From contig NZ_BAAACF010000002.1 in assembly GCF_039521365.1 (NCBI RefSeq), positions 95,438 to 159,437 of the forward strand: a stretch of DNA of 64,000 nt, read 5' to 3'. Source of the DNA: Clostridium_AW malenominatum (lineage in GTDB: Bacteria > Bacillota > Clostridia > Clostridiales > Clostridiaceae). The translations under genes and the position numbers were made by a program. This document shows, one piece after another, positions 41,968 through 50,666 of this stretch (its first letter is position 1; each line of letters begins with the position of its first letter). A model generated the notes under the pieces. It saw only the letters and a list, made by a program, of their open reading frames with translations, did not search any database and was not told the origin of the DNA.

Positions 41968-43131
41968 ATGATGTATATTAAAGTATATTTAGATAATGCC
42001 GCCACTTCTTATCCAAAACCTGATTCTGTTTATGATGGAATTACAAATTATATGAAAAATATTGGGGTTAATTCAGGAAGAGGAGTATATTCAAATTCCT
42101 TAAAGGCTAACGAACTTCTTTATAACTGTAGAGAGGCTATAGGCAATCTTTTTAATTATAATAAAGAGAGTAATATTATTTTCACCTCAAATATAACTTC
42201 TTCCTTAAATATATTATTGAAATCCTCAATAAAAGAAGGATGGCACATAATTACAACTACTATGGATCATAACTCAGTTTTAAGACCATTAATGTCAATA
42301 TGTGAAGCTGTAAATGCTGAATTACAGGTGATTCCTTGTTCTAAACATGGTATTTTATCTATAGATGAATTTAATAAATCTATTAAGAGTAATACAAAAT
42401 TAGTAGTCATGTCTCATGCTTCTAATGTAATTGGTGCCATACAAAATTTACAGGAAATTGGGAATATATGCAAGAAAAACAATATCTATTTTATTGTAGA
42501 CTCTGCACAAACTGCTGGATCCATTGCCGTAGATTTTAATAATTTAAACTGCAGTGCTCTAGCTTTTACAGGCCATAAATCTTTGCTCGGGCCTCAAGGA
42601 ATTGGTGGTTTTATAATAACTGATGAATTTAATAATGAAACCTTGCCTTTTATTGAAGGCGGAACTGGCAGCCTTTCTGATAGTATTTACCAACCAGACT
42701 TTTTACCTGACAAGTTTGAAAGTGGTACTCTTAACCTTCCAGGGATAGCAGGATTATATGAAGGAATTAAATTTATTAATAAAGTGGGGGTAGATGAAAT
42801 AAGGCAACATAGTAATCATCTATTTAACTATTTTATAGAAAAATTGCTAAACATGAATTTTGTTACTATTTATGGATATAATCCTACACAAGAATATACT
42901 GCTACAGTTTCAATTAATTTAGCTAATATAGATAACTCCTATGCAGGATATTTATTAGATAAGGAGTTTAATATAATGACTAGAACAGGCATGCATTGTT
43001 CGCCTTTAGCTCATAAGACACTAGGAACCTTTCCTAGTGGAACATTAAGGTTTAGTTTAGGATTTTTTAATACCAAAGCTCATATAGACTACACAATAGA
43101 TGCTTTATATAATTTATTTAAGAGGATGTGA
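41968..43131 (+). CDS. cysteine desulfurase family protein (EF2568 type)
   Basis: 387 aa class V PLP enzyme. YLDNAATSYPKP at the N terminus, the PLP Lys in AFTGHKSLLGPQG (about residue 209), and the mobile Cys loop RTGMHCSPLAHKTLG. It would mobilise S or Se from cysteine or selenocysteine. Start is uncertain: AAGGAG (41962-41967) directly abuts ATG 41968 and is 3 nt from ATG 41971, while ATT 41977 has ideal 9-nt spacing and gives the family-like (M)KVYLDNAATSY start. Divergent from yedF-DUF3343. Confidence 0.88.
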   Translation: MMYIKVYLDNAATSYPKPDSVYDGITNYMKNIGVNSGRGVYSNSLKANELLYNCREAIGNLFNYNKESNIIFTSNITSSLNILLKSSIKEGWHIITTTMDHNSVLRPLMSICEAVNAELQVIPCSKHGILSIDEFNKSIKSNTKLVVMSHASNVIGAIQNLQEIGNICKKNNIYFIVDSAQTAGSIAVDFNNLNCSALAFTGHKSLLGPQGIGGFIITDEFNNETLPFIEGGTGSLSDSIYQPDFLPDKFESGTLNLPGIAGLYEGIKFINKVGVDEIRQHSNHLFNYFIEKLLNMNFVTIYGYNPTQEYTATVSINLANIDNSYAGYLLDKEFNIMTRTGMHCSPLAHKTLGTFPSGTLRFSLGFFNTKAHIDYTIDALYNLFKRM

Positions 43132-43135
43132 ATAC

Positions 43136-44191
43136 ATGGATAAACTAATCGAGAAATTAGATAAGTATATTATATTTTTTGTTCTATATACTTTAAGTTT
43201 CATTTTATTTTTTAAATTTATTAAGTATGCGCTACCCTTTTTTCTAGCTTTTATTTTTTCTTTAATACTTAAGGGCCCTACAGAATACATTATTAAAAAA
43301 TTTAAATTTAAAAAAGGGTTTGCTTCTTTAATTACTACATTGGCATTTTTCGCAATAATAATAACATCTATATGGCTTATGACTACTTCTTTATCTAGAG
43401 AAGCTATTCAATTAGCAAAAAATTCTCAGCATTATTTCTCTGATAGCGCTAATGACATATATAAATTTATTGAAAGCTTAAAAGTTTACTATAATAATTT
43501 AGACCCTTCAATAATAACAAGCTTAGAAAGTAATTTAACTAGTTATTTATCTAAAGCTTCAAATTTAACAGTTACTATAACAAGTAAAATAATACAAATA
43601 ATGGTATCATTTTTAGCATATATACCTTATGCTTTTATGTTAATATTATTTACACTACTTTCTACTTATTTTTTTACTAAAGACTTTACTTCTACAAGGG
43701 ATAAAGTAATGAACAGCATAATACCTGATAAATCTAATAAATTTTACACAATTATGAATGAATCAAAGAGAATGTTGTCTAATTATGCTTTATCTTACCT
43801 TTTAGTTATATTGTTATCTTTTATAGAAACTTTTGCTGGCTTCCTATTTCTTAAAGTTAGATATGCATTAACTCTCAGTATAATTGCTGCAATTTTTGAC
43901 ATTCTACCTATATTAGGTATTGGTGGTATTTATATTCCTCTTGCTTTATTAAACATATTTATATTTAAAAATTATTATATTGGATTTGGTGTACTAATTT
44001 GGTATGTAGTTGTAACAATTATTAGACAAATAGTAGAACCTAAAATAGTATCCTCTTCCTTAGGTGTGCATCCTGTTTCTATTCTAGCTTCTATATACAT
44101 TGGATTAAAGGTTGCAGGAATTAAAGGAATGTTCTTTTGTATATTTTTAAATATATTTTTGAAAGTACTGAAAGAGGTAAAAGTATTATAA
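43136..44191 (+). CDS. ytvI: sporulation integral membrane protein YtvI (AI-2E transporter family)
   Basis: 351 aa with about seven to eight hydrophobic helices; a central soluble region (about residues 85-155) and the family's second half (LPILGIGGIYIPLALLNIFI, then RQIVEPKIVSSSLGVHP). This AI-2E/PerM subgroup includes YtvI of spore formers. ATG 43136 follows GAGG; it starts 4 bp after the desulfurase stop, so the two may be cotranscribed. Confidence 0.85.
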   Translation: MDKLIEKLDKYIIFFVLYTLSFILFFKFIKYALPFFLAFIFSLILKGPTEYIIKKFKFKKGFASLITTLAFFAIIITSIWLMTTSLSREAIQLAKNSQHYFSDSANDIYKFIESLKVYYNNLDPSIITSLESNLTSYLSKASNLTVTITSKIIQIMVSFLAYIPYAFMLILFTLLSTYFFTKDFTSTRDKVMNSIIPDKSNKFYTIMNESKRMLSNYALSYLLVILLSFIETFAGFLFLKVRYALTLSIIAAIFDILPILGIGGIYIPLALLNIFIFKNYYIGFGVLIWYVVVTIIRQIVEPKIVSSSLGVHPVSILASIYIGLKVAGIKGMFFCIFLNIFLKVLKEVKVL

Positions 44192-44206
44192 TTATTGAAT
44201 ATAATT

Positions 44207-44244
44207 CCTCCTATTGGACATAATTCCAAATAGGAGGTTTTTTT
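44207..44244 (+). promoter_or_regulatory. terminator-like hairpin that contains the yyaC ribosome-binding site
   Basis: CCTCCTATT (44207-44215) pairs with AATAGGAGG (44229-44237), extended by GGA/TCC across a bulge, followed by T7 and immediately by ATG 44245. The AGGAGG is the only ribosome site for yyaC, so the structure can both terminate ytvI transcription and hide the Shine-Dalgarno sequence. Confidence 0.78.
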
Positions 44245-44811
44245 ATGAGTGAACGATTATTAATAGATTCTAAAAGTAATAATTCAATTAATATTTTAAG
44301 AGATGCTCTCTCTAATTATTTAAAACCAATTGTACAATCTAAACGCCCCATTATTTTACTTTGCATTGGATCTGATAGATCGACTGGAGATAGTTTAGGC
44401 CCTCTTATAGGTCATAAGTTAAGATTTTTGTCTAGAGATAATTTCTTTATATATGGTAACTTGGAAAGCCCTGTTCACGCAAAGAATCTGTGTGAAATCA
44501 TAAAAGAGATTGATATAAAACATAAAAATTCATATATAATTGCAATTGATGCTTGTCTTGGAAATGTTCAAAATATAGGTAAGATTTGTATTGAAGAAAA
44601 ACCAATGTCTCCAGGATCTGCCGTTAATAAAGACTTACCAACTGTCGGAAATTTAAGCATTACAGGTATTGTAAACATTTCGGGCATGCTTGAATTTATG
44701 GTTTTACAAAATACAAGGCTTCATGTGGTTATGGATCTAGCAGATACCATATCTTCAGGAATCTATCATAGTATCATAAAGACAATAGGTGGAAAGAAGA
44801 AAACAAATTAA
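44245..44811 (+). CDS. yyaC: spore protease YyaC
   Basis: 188 aa. CIGSDRSTGDSLGPLIGHKL, the ENLESPVHAKNL-like GNLESPVHAKNL, IAIDACLGN, and SPGSAVNKDLPTVGNLSITG are typical of YyaC, a relative of the germination protease Gpr and hydrogenase maturation proteases. Expected in the forespore; its target is not established. It follows ytvI across the SD-sequestering hairpin and converges with DUF4446. Confidence 0.9.
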   Translation: MSERLLIDSKSNNSINILRDALSNYLKPIVQSKRPIILLCIGSDRSTGDSLGPLIGHKLRFLSRDNFFIYGNLESPVHAKNLCEIIKEIDIKHKNSYIIAIDACLGNVQNIGKICIEEKPMSPGSAVNKDLPTVGNLSITGIVNISGMLEFMVLQNTRLHVVMDLADTISSGIYHSIIKTIGGKKKTN

Positions 44812-44843
44812 CAAAACCAAGAATATTTTCTTGGTTTTGTTAA
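44808..44843. terminator. bidirectional terminator between yyaC and DUF4446
   Basis: A 16-bp stem with a 4-nt loop (AACAAAACCAAGAA / TTCTTGGTTTTGTT core) has A- and T-rich arm ends serving both strands. It overlaps the yyaC stop codon. Confidence 0.82.
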
Positions 44844-44854
44844 CTTTATTGAAA

Positions 44855-45346
44855 TTAAATATTTTTATTAATTGCATCTTTTAATACATAATTTTCTTCT
44901 TCCGATAATTCATATCTAGATAGCCCTTTATCTATTGGTTTTGCATAAGTTGTGCTGTCTGTTCTACCATATATACCAGTTAAAATTATTCCATCATTTT
45001 TGTTATCCAATAAGGCTATAGAATATGATAAATCACTTCCTACATCTTCAAAAGCTCTATATCTCATTATTGAATACTTTTGTACACAATTGTTTAATCT
45101 ACTATTGATTTCTTCCACACTAATCTTAATATTATTTGACTGTTGAACAGCACTATCAACTCTATCTAAATAAGATATAATTATTTCTTCAATATTCTTA
45201 TTATCTACACCCCTCATAAACTTTCTATATCTTTTTTCTAGTTTATTAATAGCACTAAATTGAATTATAATTATTAAAAATAATATTAAAATTAATATTA
45301 TCAATACTATTAATATTATAGGTTGATAGCTCATTATTAATTCCAT
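44855..45346 (-). CDS. DUF4446 family membrane protein
   Basis: 163 aa. One N-terminal membrane helix (about residues 8-30), a coiled-coil-like segment, and the conserved YRAFEDVGSDLSYSIALLD and GIILTGIYGR. DUF4446 regularly follows parAB in clostridia; function unknown. ATG 45346 has GGGGG. A parS site lies between it and parB. Confidence 0.87.
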   Translation of the reverse strand: MELIMSYQPIILIVLIILILILFLIIIIQFSAINKLEKRYRKFMRGVDNKNIEEIIISYLDRVDSAVQQSNNIKISVEEINSRLNNCVQKYSIMRYRAFEDVGSDLSYSIALLDNKNDGIILTGIYGRTDSTTYAKPIDKGLSRYELSEEENYVLKDAINKNI

Positions 45347-45366
45347 TTATTGTCCCCCTTTCAAAA

Positions 45367-45382
45367 TGTTTCACGTGAAACA
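45367..45382. other. parS centromere-like site 1
   Basis: TGTTTCACGTGAAACA, a perfect match to the ParB-binding consensus, 2 bp downstream of the parB stop codon. Nucleates ParB spreading for origin segregation. Confidence 0.96.
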
Positions 45383-45384
45383 TT

Positions 45385-46233
45385 TTATAAATGTAAAACT
45401 TCTAATATTCTCTGTAAATCTTCTTCTGAATAATACTCTATTTCTATTTTTCCTTTATTTTTCTTATTGTTTATAAAAACTTTTGTGCCAAATAAATCTT
45501 CCAATCTATATTTTATATCATTGTAATAAGGATTATATTCCTCAGGGTCTTTCTCTTTTTTAATTTTTCCATCTCCAATATTTTTAATAATTCTCTCTGT
45601 TTCCCTTACACTTAAATTTTCATCAATTATAGTCTGTGCAATACTATATTGTAAATCTCCATCGTCTAAAGAAAGTAAAGCTCTACCATGTCCTTCACTA
45701 ATGACACCATCAATTAAATAATCTCTAACTCTTTCATCAAGATTAATTAATCTTAAACAGTTTGCTATAGCAGTTCTAGATTTTCCAATTCTCTTGCTTA
45801 ATTCCTCTTGAGTTAAATTATATTCATCTATCAATTTTTTATAAGCATTAGCTTCTTCGATAGGATTTAAATCCTGCCTTTGAATATTTTCTATTAGAGA
45901 TACTTCTAATACATTTTTATTACTTAAATTCATTATTACTACAGGAACCTTATTTAAGCCTGCAAGCTTTGCAGCTCTCCATCTTCTTTCTCCTGCAATA
46001 ATAATATATTTGTTTTTTTCATTGTTGACTATTATAGGCTGAATAATTCCATGTTCTTTAATCGATTCACTTAATTGTATTATATTTTCTTCATCAAATT
46101 TCTTTCTAGGTTGTCTATCATTAGGAATTATTGAATCAATTGATACTTCATTGGTTGTATCTTTTACTTCATCTTCAATCTCATCTGGAATTAATGCTCC
46201 TAACCCTTTACCTAAACCAAACTTTTTATTCAT
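45385..46233 (-). CDS. parB: chromosome partitioning protein ParB (Spo0J)
   Basis: 282 aa. KKFGLGKGLGALIPDE N terminus (ParA-interacting), the CTP-binding GERRWRAAKLAG (about residues 81-92) with NIQRQDLNPIEEA, a helix-turn-helix (QEELSKRIGKSRTAIANCLR) and a C-terminal dimerisation domain. AAGGAGG is in the end of parA but 15 nt from ATG 46233, an unusually long spacing. It follows parA by 6 bp. Confidence 0.96.
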   Translation of the reverse strand: MNKKFGLGKGLGALIPDEIEDEVKDTTNEVSIDSIIPNDRQPRKKFDEENIIQLSESIKEHGIIQPIIVNNEKNKYIIIAGERRWRAAKLAGLNKVPVVIMNLSNKNVLEVSLIENIQRQDLNPIEEANAYKKLIDEYNLTQEELSKRIGKSRTAIANCLRLINLDERVRDYLIDGVISEGHGRALLSLDDGDLQYSIAQTIIDENLSVRETERIIKNIGDGKIKKEKDPEEYNPYYNDIKYRLEDLFGTKVFINNKKNKGKIEIEYYSEEDLQRILEVLHL

Positions 46234-46239
46234 AAGCTG

Positions 46240-47004
46240 TTACTTTTGCCTCCTTATAAATTCTTTAGCTAGATTTTCGTATGATTCTGCACCTTTACAT
46301 TTTCCGTCGTATAAAACTATTGGTAAGCCAAAGCTTGGTGCTTCTGCTAATCTAATATTTCTAGGAATGGTGGTATCATATACCTTTTCTTTAAAATACT
46401 TTTTAACTTCTGATACTACTTCTAAGGAAAGGTTTGTTCTTCCGTCATACATGCTCATTATAACACCTTCAATATCTAAATCCTTATTTAAAGATTTTTT
46501 TACTAATTGAAGTGTATTAACTAACTGTCCAACACCTTCTAAAGCGTAAAACTCACACTGAATAGGTATTAAAACAGTATGTGAAGCCACAAGAGCATTA
46601 ATTGTTAATATACCTAATGAAGGTGGGCAATCTATAAAAACAAAATCATATTCTCCATAAATTTCTTTTATTTTGTTTTTCAAAATATGTTCTCTTTCAC
46701 TCTTTTGGATTAATTCAACTTCAGCACCTGCTAAATCCATGTTAGATGGAACTATGTGATAATTTTCTAGTAAGGGGCTAGCTTTTATTACATTTTTTAT
46801 GCTAATATCGGTGGTTAATAAATCGTACATAGATTCTTCTAACTTTCTTTTATCAAAACCAAGTCCACTAGTTGTATTTCCTTGAGGGTCTATATCTATA
46901 GATAAAACTTTGTAACCTTCCATACAAAGATAGGAGCATAGGTTAATGTTTGTTGTAGTTTTACCCACACCGCCCTTTTGATTAAATATAGAAATTATTT
47001 TCAT
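46240..47004 (-). CDS. parA: chromosome partitioning ATPase ParA (Soj)
   Basis: 254 aa. Deviant Walker A FNQKGGVGKTTTNINL at the N terminus, FIDCPPSLGILTINAL (Walker B region) and IPRNIRLAEAPSFGLP near the end. It forms ATP-dependent DNA-bound dimers, works with ParB in origin segregation and can regulate DnaA. ATG 47004 with AGGTG is preferred to an in-frame GTG at 47013. Confidence 0.96.
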   Translation of the reverse strand: MKIISIFNQKGGVGKTTTNINLCSYLCMEGYKVLSIDIDPQGNTTSGLGFDKRKLEESMYDLLTTDISIKNVIKASPLLENYHIVPSNMDLAGAEVELIQKSEREHILKNKIKEIYGEYDFVFIDCPPSLGILTINALVASHTVLIPIQCEFYALEGVGQLVNTLQLVKKSLNKDLDIEGVIMSMYDGRTNLSLEVVSEVKKYFKEKVYDTTIPRNIRLAEAPSFGLPIVLYDGKCKGAESYENLAKEFIRRQK

Positions 47005-47106
47005 ACTTGTCACCTATCTTTCCCTTTTATATTACTATAATTAATTATATAACAATATAAAAATAATAACAGTATTAAATTTGTAATTTACTTAAAATAA
47101 TAAAAA

Positions 47107-47125
47107 AAGAGCCCTTTAGGCTCTT
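47107..47125 (-). terminator. terminator of noc
   Basis: 7-bp stem AAGAGCC / GGCTCTT with a 5-nt loop, then TTTTTTT on the minus strand. It separates noc from parAB. Confidence 0.85.
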
Positions 47126-47134
47126 ACTTTAAAA

Positions 47135-47150
47135 TGTTTCACGTGAAACA
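47135..47150. other. parS centromere-like site 2
   Basis: TGTTTCACGTGAAACA, identical to site 1 and lying 4 bp after the noc stop codon. Both sites share the flanks AAAA and TT. Confidence 0.96.
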
Positions 47151-47154
47151 TTAA

Positions 47155-47934
47155 TTACATTTTAGGAATTGTAATAGTTATTTGTATTTTATCTTCTAAT
47201 TCTTTCGATGAATACTGAGCTGAAAGTCCATATTTATCAAATACTTGCTTTACTGTATTTATATATACTTTGGGACTAAATATTCCTTTAATTCTTTTTT
47301 TACCATCTTTGCTTTTATTGTTTTCAGTTATATTTATTAATTCTTTTTCAATTAATTCTTCTGTCTTTTTAACATTTAACCCATTTTTAATAACTATTTT
47401 TAAAATTTTTAACTGCATTTCTTCTGTAGGAAGCTTCAATAGTGCTCTAGCATGTCTTTCTGTCAGGTTGTTTTCTAGTATCATTTTTCTAATTTCTACA
47501 GATAACTTTAATATTCTAATTTTATTAGCAATGGTAGATTGTTTTTTTCCAATAATTTCGGCAAGTATTTCTTGAGTATAATTATGTTCCTTTATCAAAT
47601 TGTTGAACGCCTCAGCTTCTTCTAAAAAATTCAAATCTTCTCTTTGAATATTTTCTAGCAACGCAATAGATGCAGAATCTTTATCTGTTATATCTATAAA
47701 TATAACAGGCACTTCAGTTAATCCTGCTTTCTTTGCTGCTCTTAGTCTTCTTTCACCAGCTATTAATTCAAATCTATTTTCACCTATTTTTCTAACTGAC
47801 AAAGGTTGAATAATACCAAAGCTTGTAATAGATTTTGCTAATTCATCAATAGATTCTTCATTAAATATTTTTCTAGGTTGATAGACATTAGGAGATATTA
47901 AATCCGTATTTACAAATCTTATGTTCTCTTCCAT
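47155..47934 (-). CDS. noc: ParB-like nucleoid occlusion protein (Noc)
   Basis: 259 aa ParB paralogue. YQPRKIFNEESIDELAKSI, CTP-binding GERRLRAAKKAG and NIQREDLNFLEEAEAF, helix-turn-helix TQEILAEIIGKKQSTIAN. It is next to rsmG, the usual noc position. No Bacillus Noc site (ATTTCCCGGGAAAT) was noticed, whereas a perfect parS lies beside it, so it may act more like ParB. Its start lies 117 bp downstream of the rsmG stop. Confidence 0.88.
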   Translation of the reverse strand: MEENIRFVNTDLISPNVYQPRKIFNEESIDELAKSITSFGIIQPLSVRKIGENRFELIAGERRLRAAKKAGLTEVPVIFIDITDKDSASIALLENIQREDLNFLEEAEAFNNLIKEHNYTQEILAEIIGKKQSTIANKIRILKLSVEIRKMILENNLTERHARALLKLPTEEMQLKILKIVIKNGLNVKKTEELIEKELINITENNKSKDGKKRIKGIFSPKVYINTVKQVFDKYGLSAQYSSKELEDKIQITITIPKM

Positions 47935-48051
47935 TTTAAATCATCCCTCTTATTTTTTCCTCTTATTAACAATTCTATATTTTACGCTAAAATCCTTTTT
48001 TTATAAAAGTATTTTCTATGACAAAATACAACACTAAGCTAAGTAACTATA

Positions 48052-48771
48052 TCACTTAAGTGGATTTTTTGTTACCATACCAGCTTTTCTAGGATATTTT
48101 GGAGATATATTTTTAACTTTCTTTATAATAACTAAATTATGCTTTAAATCACTATCTTCAATATTAACTTCAATTACATCTTCTATCTTTCCACCTAAAA
48201 TACTAATTGCGTTACTTGCTTCTTTTATTTCATCATCTACTGCCGGTCCTTTCATGGCTATAAAATATCCATTAACTTTAACATAAGGTAAACAAAACTC
48301 GCTTAAAACTGATAAGTTTGCTACAGCTCTAGATACAACTCCATCAAATTTTTCTCTATATTCTTCTTTTCTAGAATAATCTTCAGCTCTGCCATGAAGA
48401 GTGCTAATACTTGTTAAATCTAGTTCAGCAATTACCTCATTTAAAAAATTTATTCTTTTGTTTAAAGAATCTAACAAAACAATATGCTTTTTTTCATCCA
48501 TAATTTTCATTGGTATGCCAGGAAATCCTGCCCCTGTTCCTATATCCATTATATAATTTAAATCTTTCAATATAGGGAACTTATAAATTTTTATGCTATC
48601 AATAAAATGCTTTTTTATTATATCATCATCTTCTGTTATGGCAGTTAAATTTATTTTATTGTTCCATTCCTTAATCATTTCTTTGTATTTAATGAATTTA
48701 TTATATTTCTCTTCATTGAAATCTAACCCAACGTCTTTAGAGCAAATTTCTAATATATCATAATATTTCAT
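48052..48771 (-). CDS. rsmG: 16S rRNA (guanine527-N7)-methyltransferase
   Basis: 239 aa. SAM-binding YIMDIGTGAGFPGIPMKI (about residues 70-87) and SRAVANLSVLSEF. Methylates G527 of 16S rRNA; loss gives low-level streptomycin resistance in other bacteria. It starts 2 bp after mnmG. Confidence 0.96.
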   Translation of the reverse strand: MKYYDILEICSKDVGLDFNEEKYNKFIKYKEMIKEWNNKINLTAITEDDDIIKKHFIDSIKIYKFPILKDLNYIMDIGTGAGFPGIPMKIMDEKKHIVLLDSLNKRINFLNEVIAELDLTSISTLHGRAEDYSRKEEYREKFDGVVSRAVANLSVLSEFCLPYVKVNGYFIAMKGPAVDDEIKEASNAISILGGKIEDVIEVNIEDSDLKHNLVIIKKVKNISPKYPRKAGMVTKNPLK

Positions 48772-48773
48772 AA

Positions 48774-50654
48774 TTATTTAACTCCTCTATACTTCTGTTC
48801 TAAATATATTAATAGCACGGATATATCCGCTGGAGATACGCCAGAAATTCTAGATGCCTGACCTATATTCATAGGTCTAATTTTTGTTAATTTTTGAATA
48901 GCTTCTATTCTCAAACCATGAATATTTCCGTAATCTATATCCAAAGGAATTATTTTATTCTCCATTTTTTTAAACTGGTTAACTTGCTCTATTTGTTTTT
49001 GTATATATCCTTCATATTTTGAGATTGTATTTACTTCTTCTTGAACATCTTCTGGTAATTCTGGCCTAAATTCATCTAGTTTCCACACTTTAAAATAATC
49101 TAATTCAGGTCTTTTAATAAGTTCATATAAAGATATTGGTTTTTTTAATTCAGATGAATTTAAAGATACTAAAATTTCATTAACTTCCTTTTTATTGGTT
49201 ATCTGTAATTTTTTAATTCTTTCAATTTCCTTTTCCATAGACTCTCTTCTTAAGGTATATTTACTATATCTATCTTCTTTTACAAGCCCTACTTCATATC
49301 CCTTATCTGTCAATCTTAAATCTGCATTATCTTGTCTTAATATAAGCCTATATTCTGAACGAGAAGTCATCATTCTATAAGGCTCATTTGTACCTTTAGT
49401 TACTAAATCATCTATTAAAACACCTATATATCCGTCAGATCTAGTTAAAATTAAAGGATCTTTTTCTTTTATTTTCATTGCAGCGTTTATTCCAGCTATT
49501 AAACCTTGAGCACCCGCTTCCTCATATCCTGAACTTCCATTGATTTGACCAGCGCTAAATAAACCACTTATTTCTTTAAATTCTAATGATAAATCTAACT
49601 GCTGTGGATCAATACAATCATATTCTATGGCATAGGCCGTTCTTAAAAATTCAGCATTTTCAAGTCCTGGTACTGTTCTATACATAGCTACCTGAATCTC
49701 TTCTGGAAGAGATGTAGATAGACCCCCTACATATAATTCATTTGTATCCTCGCCTTCTGGCTCTATAAATACTTGATGCTTTTCCTTATCTGGAAATCTA
49801 TTTACTTTGTCTTCAATAGATGGACAATATCTTGCTCCAACTCCTTCAATAGAACCATTGAACATTGGGGATCTATGAAGATTTTGTCTTATAACTTCAT
49901 GAGTTTTTTCGTTTGTATAAGTCAAATAGCATGAAATTTGATCCTTATTTAGCTTTTCACTAATAAAAGAAAAAGGAACTATTTTCTCGTCTCCAGGTTG
50001 CTCTATCATCTTAGAGAAATCTACAGTCTTCTTATTAATCCTTGCTGGTGTTCCTGTCTTAAATCTTCTAATATTTACACCTAAATCTATTAAGCTACTA
50101 GTTAGTTCCTTAGCTGGAAACAGTCCATTTGGACCACTATTAATAGATACTTCTCCAATTATTATTCTACTGTTCAAATAAGTTCCTGTGGCAAGAATAA
50201 CAGCTTTAGCCGTATAATATGCTCCAGTTTTAGTTAATACTCCAACTACTTTTCCATTTTCGGTTTCAACTTTAGTAACTTCTATTTGTTTTAAAGTTAA
50301 ATTTTCTTCCTTCTCTATTATTTTTTTCATTCTTAAAGAGTATTTAGACTTATCAGCCTGAGCTCTTAATGAATGTACCGCAGGTCCCTTTGAAGTGTTT
50401 AGCATTCTAGATTGAATAAATGTATTATCTATATTTATTCCCATTTCTCCACCAAGGGCATCTATCTCTCTAACTAGATGACCTTTAGCTGTTCCTCCTA
50501 TATTAGGATTACATGGCATCATCGCAATACTATCTAAATTAATAGTGCATATTAAAACTTTACATCCTATTCTAGCAGCAGCTAAAGCCGCTTCACACCC
50601 AGCATGACCCGCTCCTACAACAACTACATCATAATCTCCTGCATAATATTTCAT
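48774..50654 (-). CDS. mnmG: tRNA uridine-5-carboxymethylaminomethyl synthesis enzyme MnmG (GidA)
   Basis: 626 aa. FAD-binding VVVGAGHAGCEAALAAARIG at the N terminus, MMPCNPNIGGTAKGHLVREI, GLFSAGQINGSSGYEEAGAQG, and a C-terminal helical domain for MnmE contact. Works with MnmE to modify the wobble uridine of several tRNAs. 12 bp after mnmE. Confidence 0.97.
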   Translation of the reverse strand: MKYYAGDYDVVVVGAGHAGCEAALAAARIGCKVLICTINLDSIAMMPCNPNIGGTAKGHLVREIDALGGEMGINIDNTFIQSRMLNTSKGPAVHSLRAQADKSKYSLRMKKIIEKEENLTLKQIEVTKVETENGKVVGVLTKTGAYYTAKAVILATGTYLNSRIIIGEVSINSGPNGLFPAKELTSSLIDLGVNIRRFKTGTPARINKKTVDFSKMIEQPGDEKIVPFSFISEKLNKDQISCYLTYTNEKTHEVIRQNLHRSPMFNGSIEGVGARYCPSIEDKVNRFPDKEKHQVFIEPEGEDTNELYVGGLSTSLPEEIQVAMYRTVPGLENAEFLRTAYAIEYDCIDPQQLDLSLEFKEISGLFSAGQINGSSGYEEAGAQGLIAGINAAMKIKEKDPLILTRSDGYIGVLIDDLVTKGTNEPYRMMTSRSEYRLILRQDNADLRLTDKGYEVGLVKEDRYSKYTLRRESMEKEIERIKKLQITNKKEVNEILVSLNSSELKKPISLYELIKRPELDYFKVWKLDEFRPELPEDVQEEVNTISKYEGYIQKQIEQVNQFKKMENKIIPLDIDYGNIHGLRIEAIQKLTKIRPMNIGQASRISGVSPADISVLLIYLEQKYRGVK

Positions 50655-50666
50655 TTTCTATTCTCC

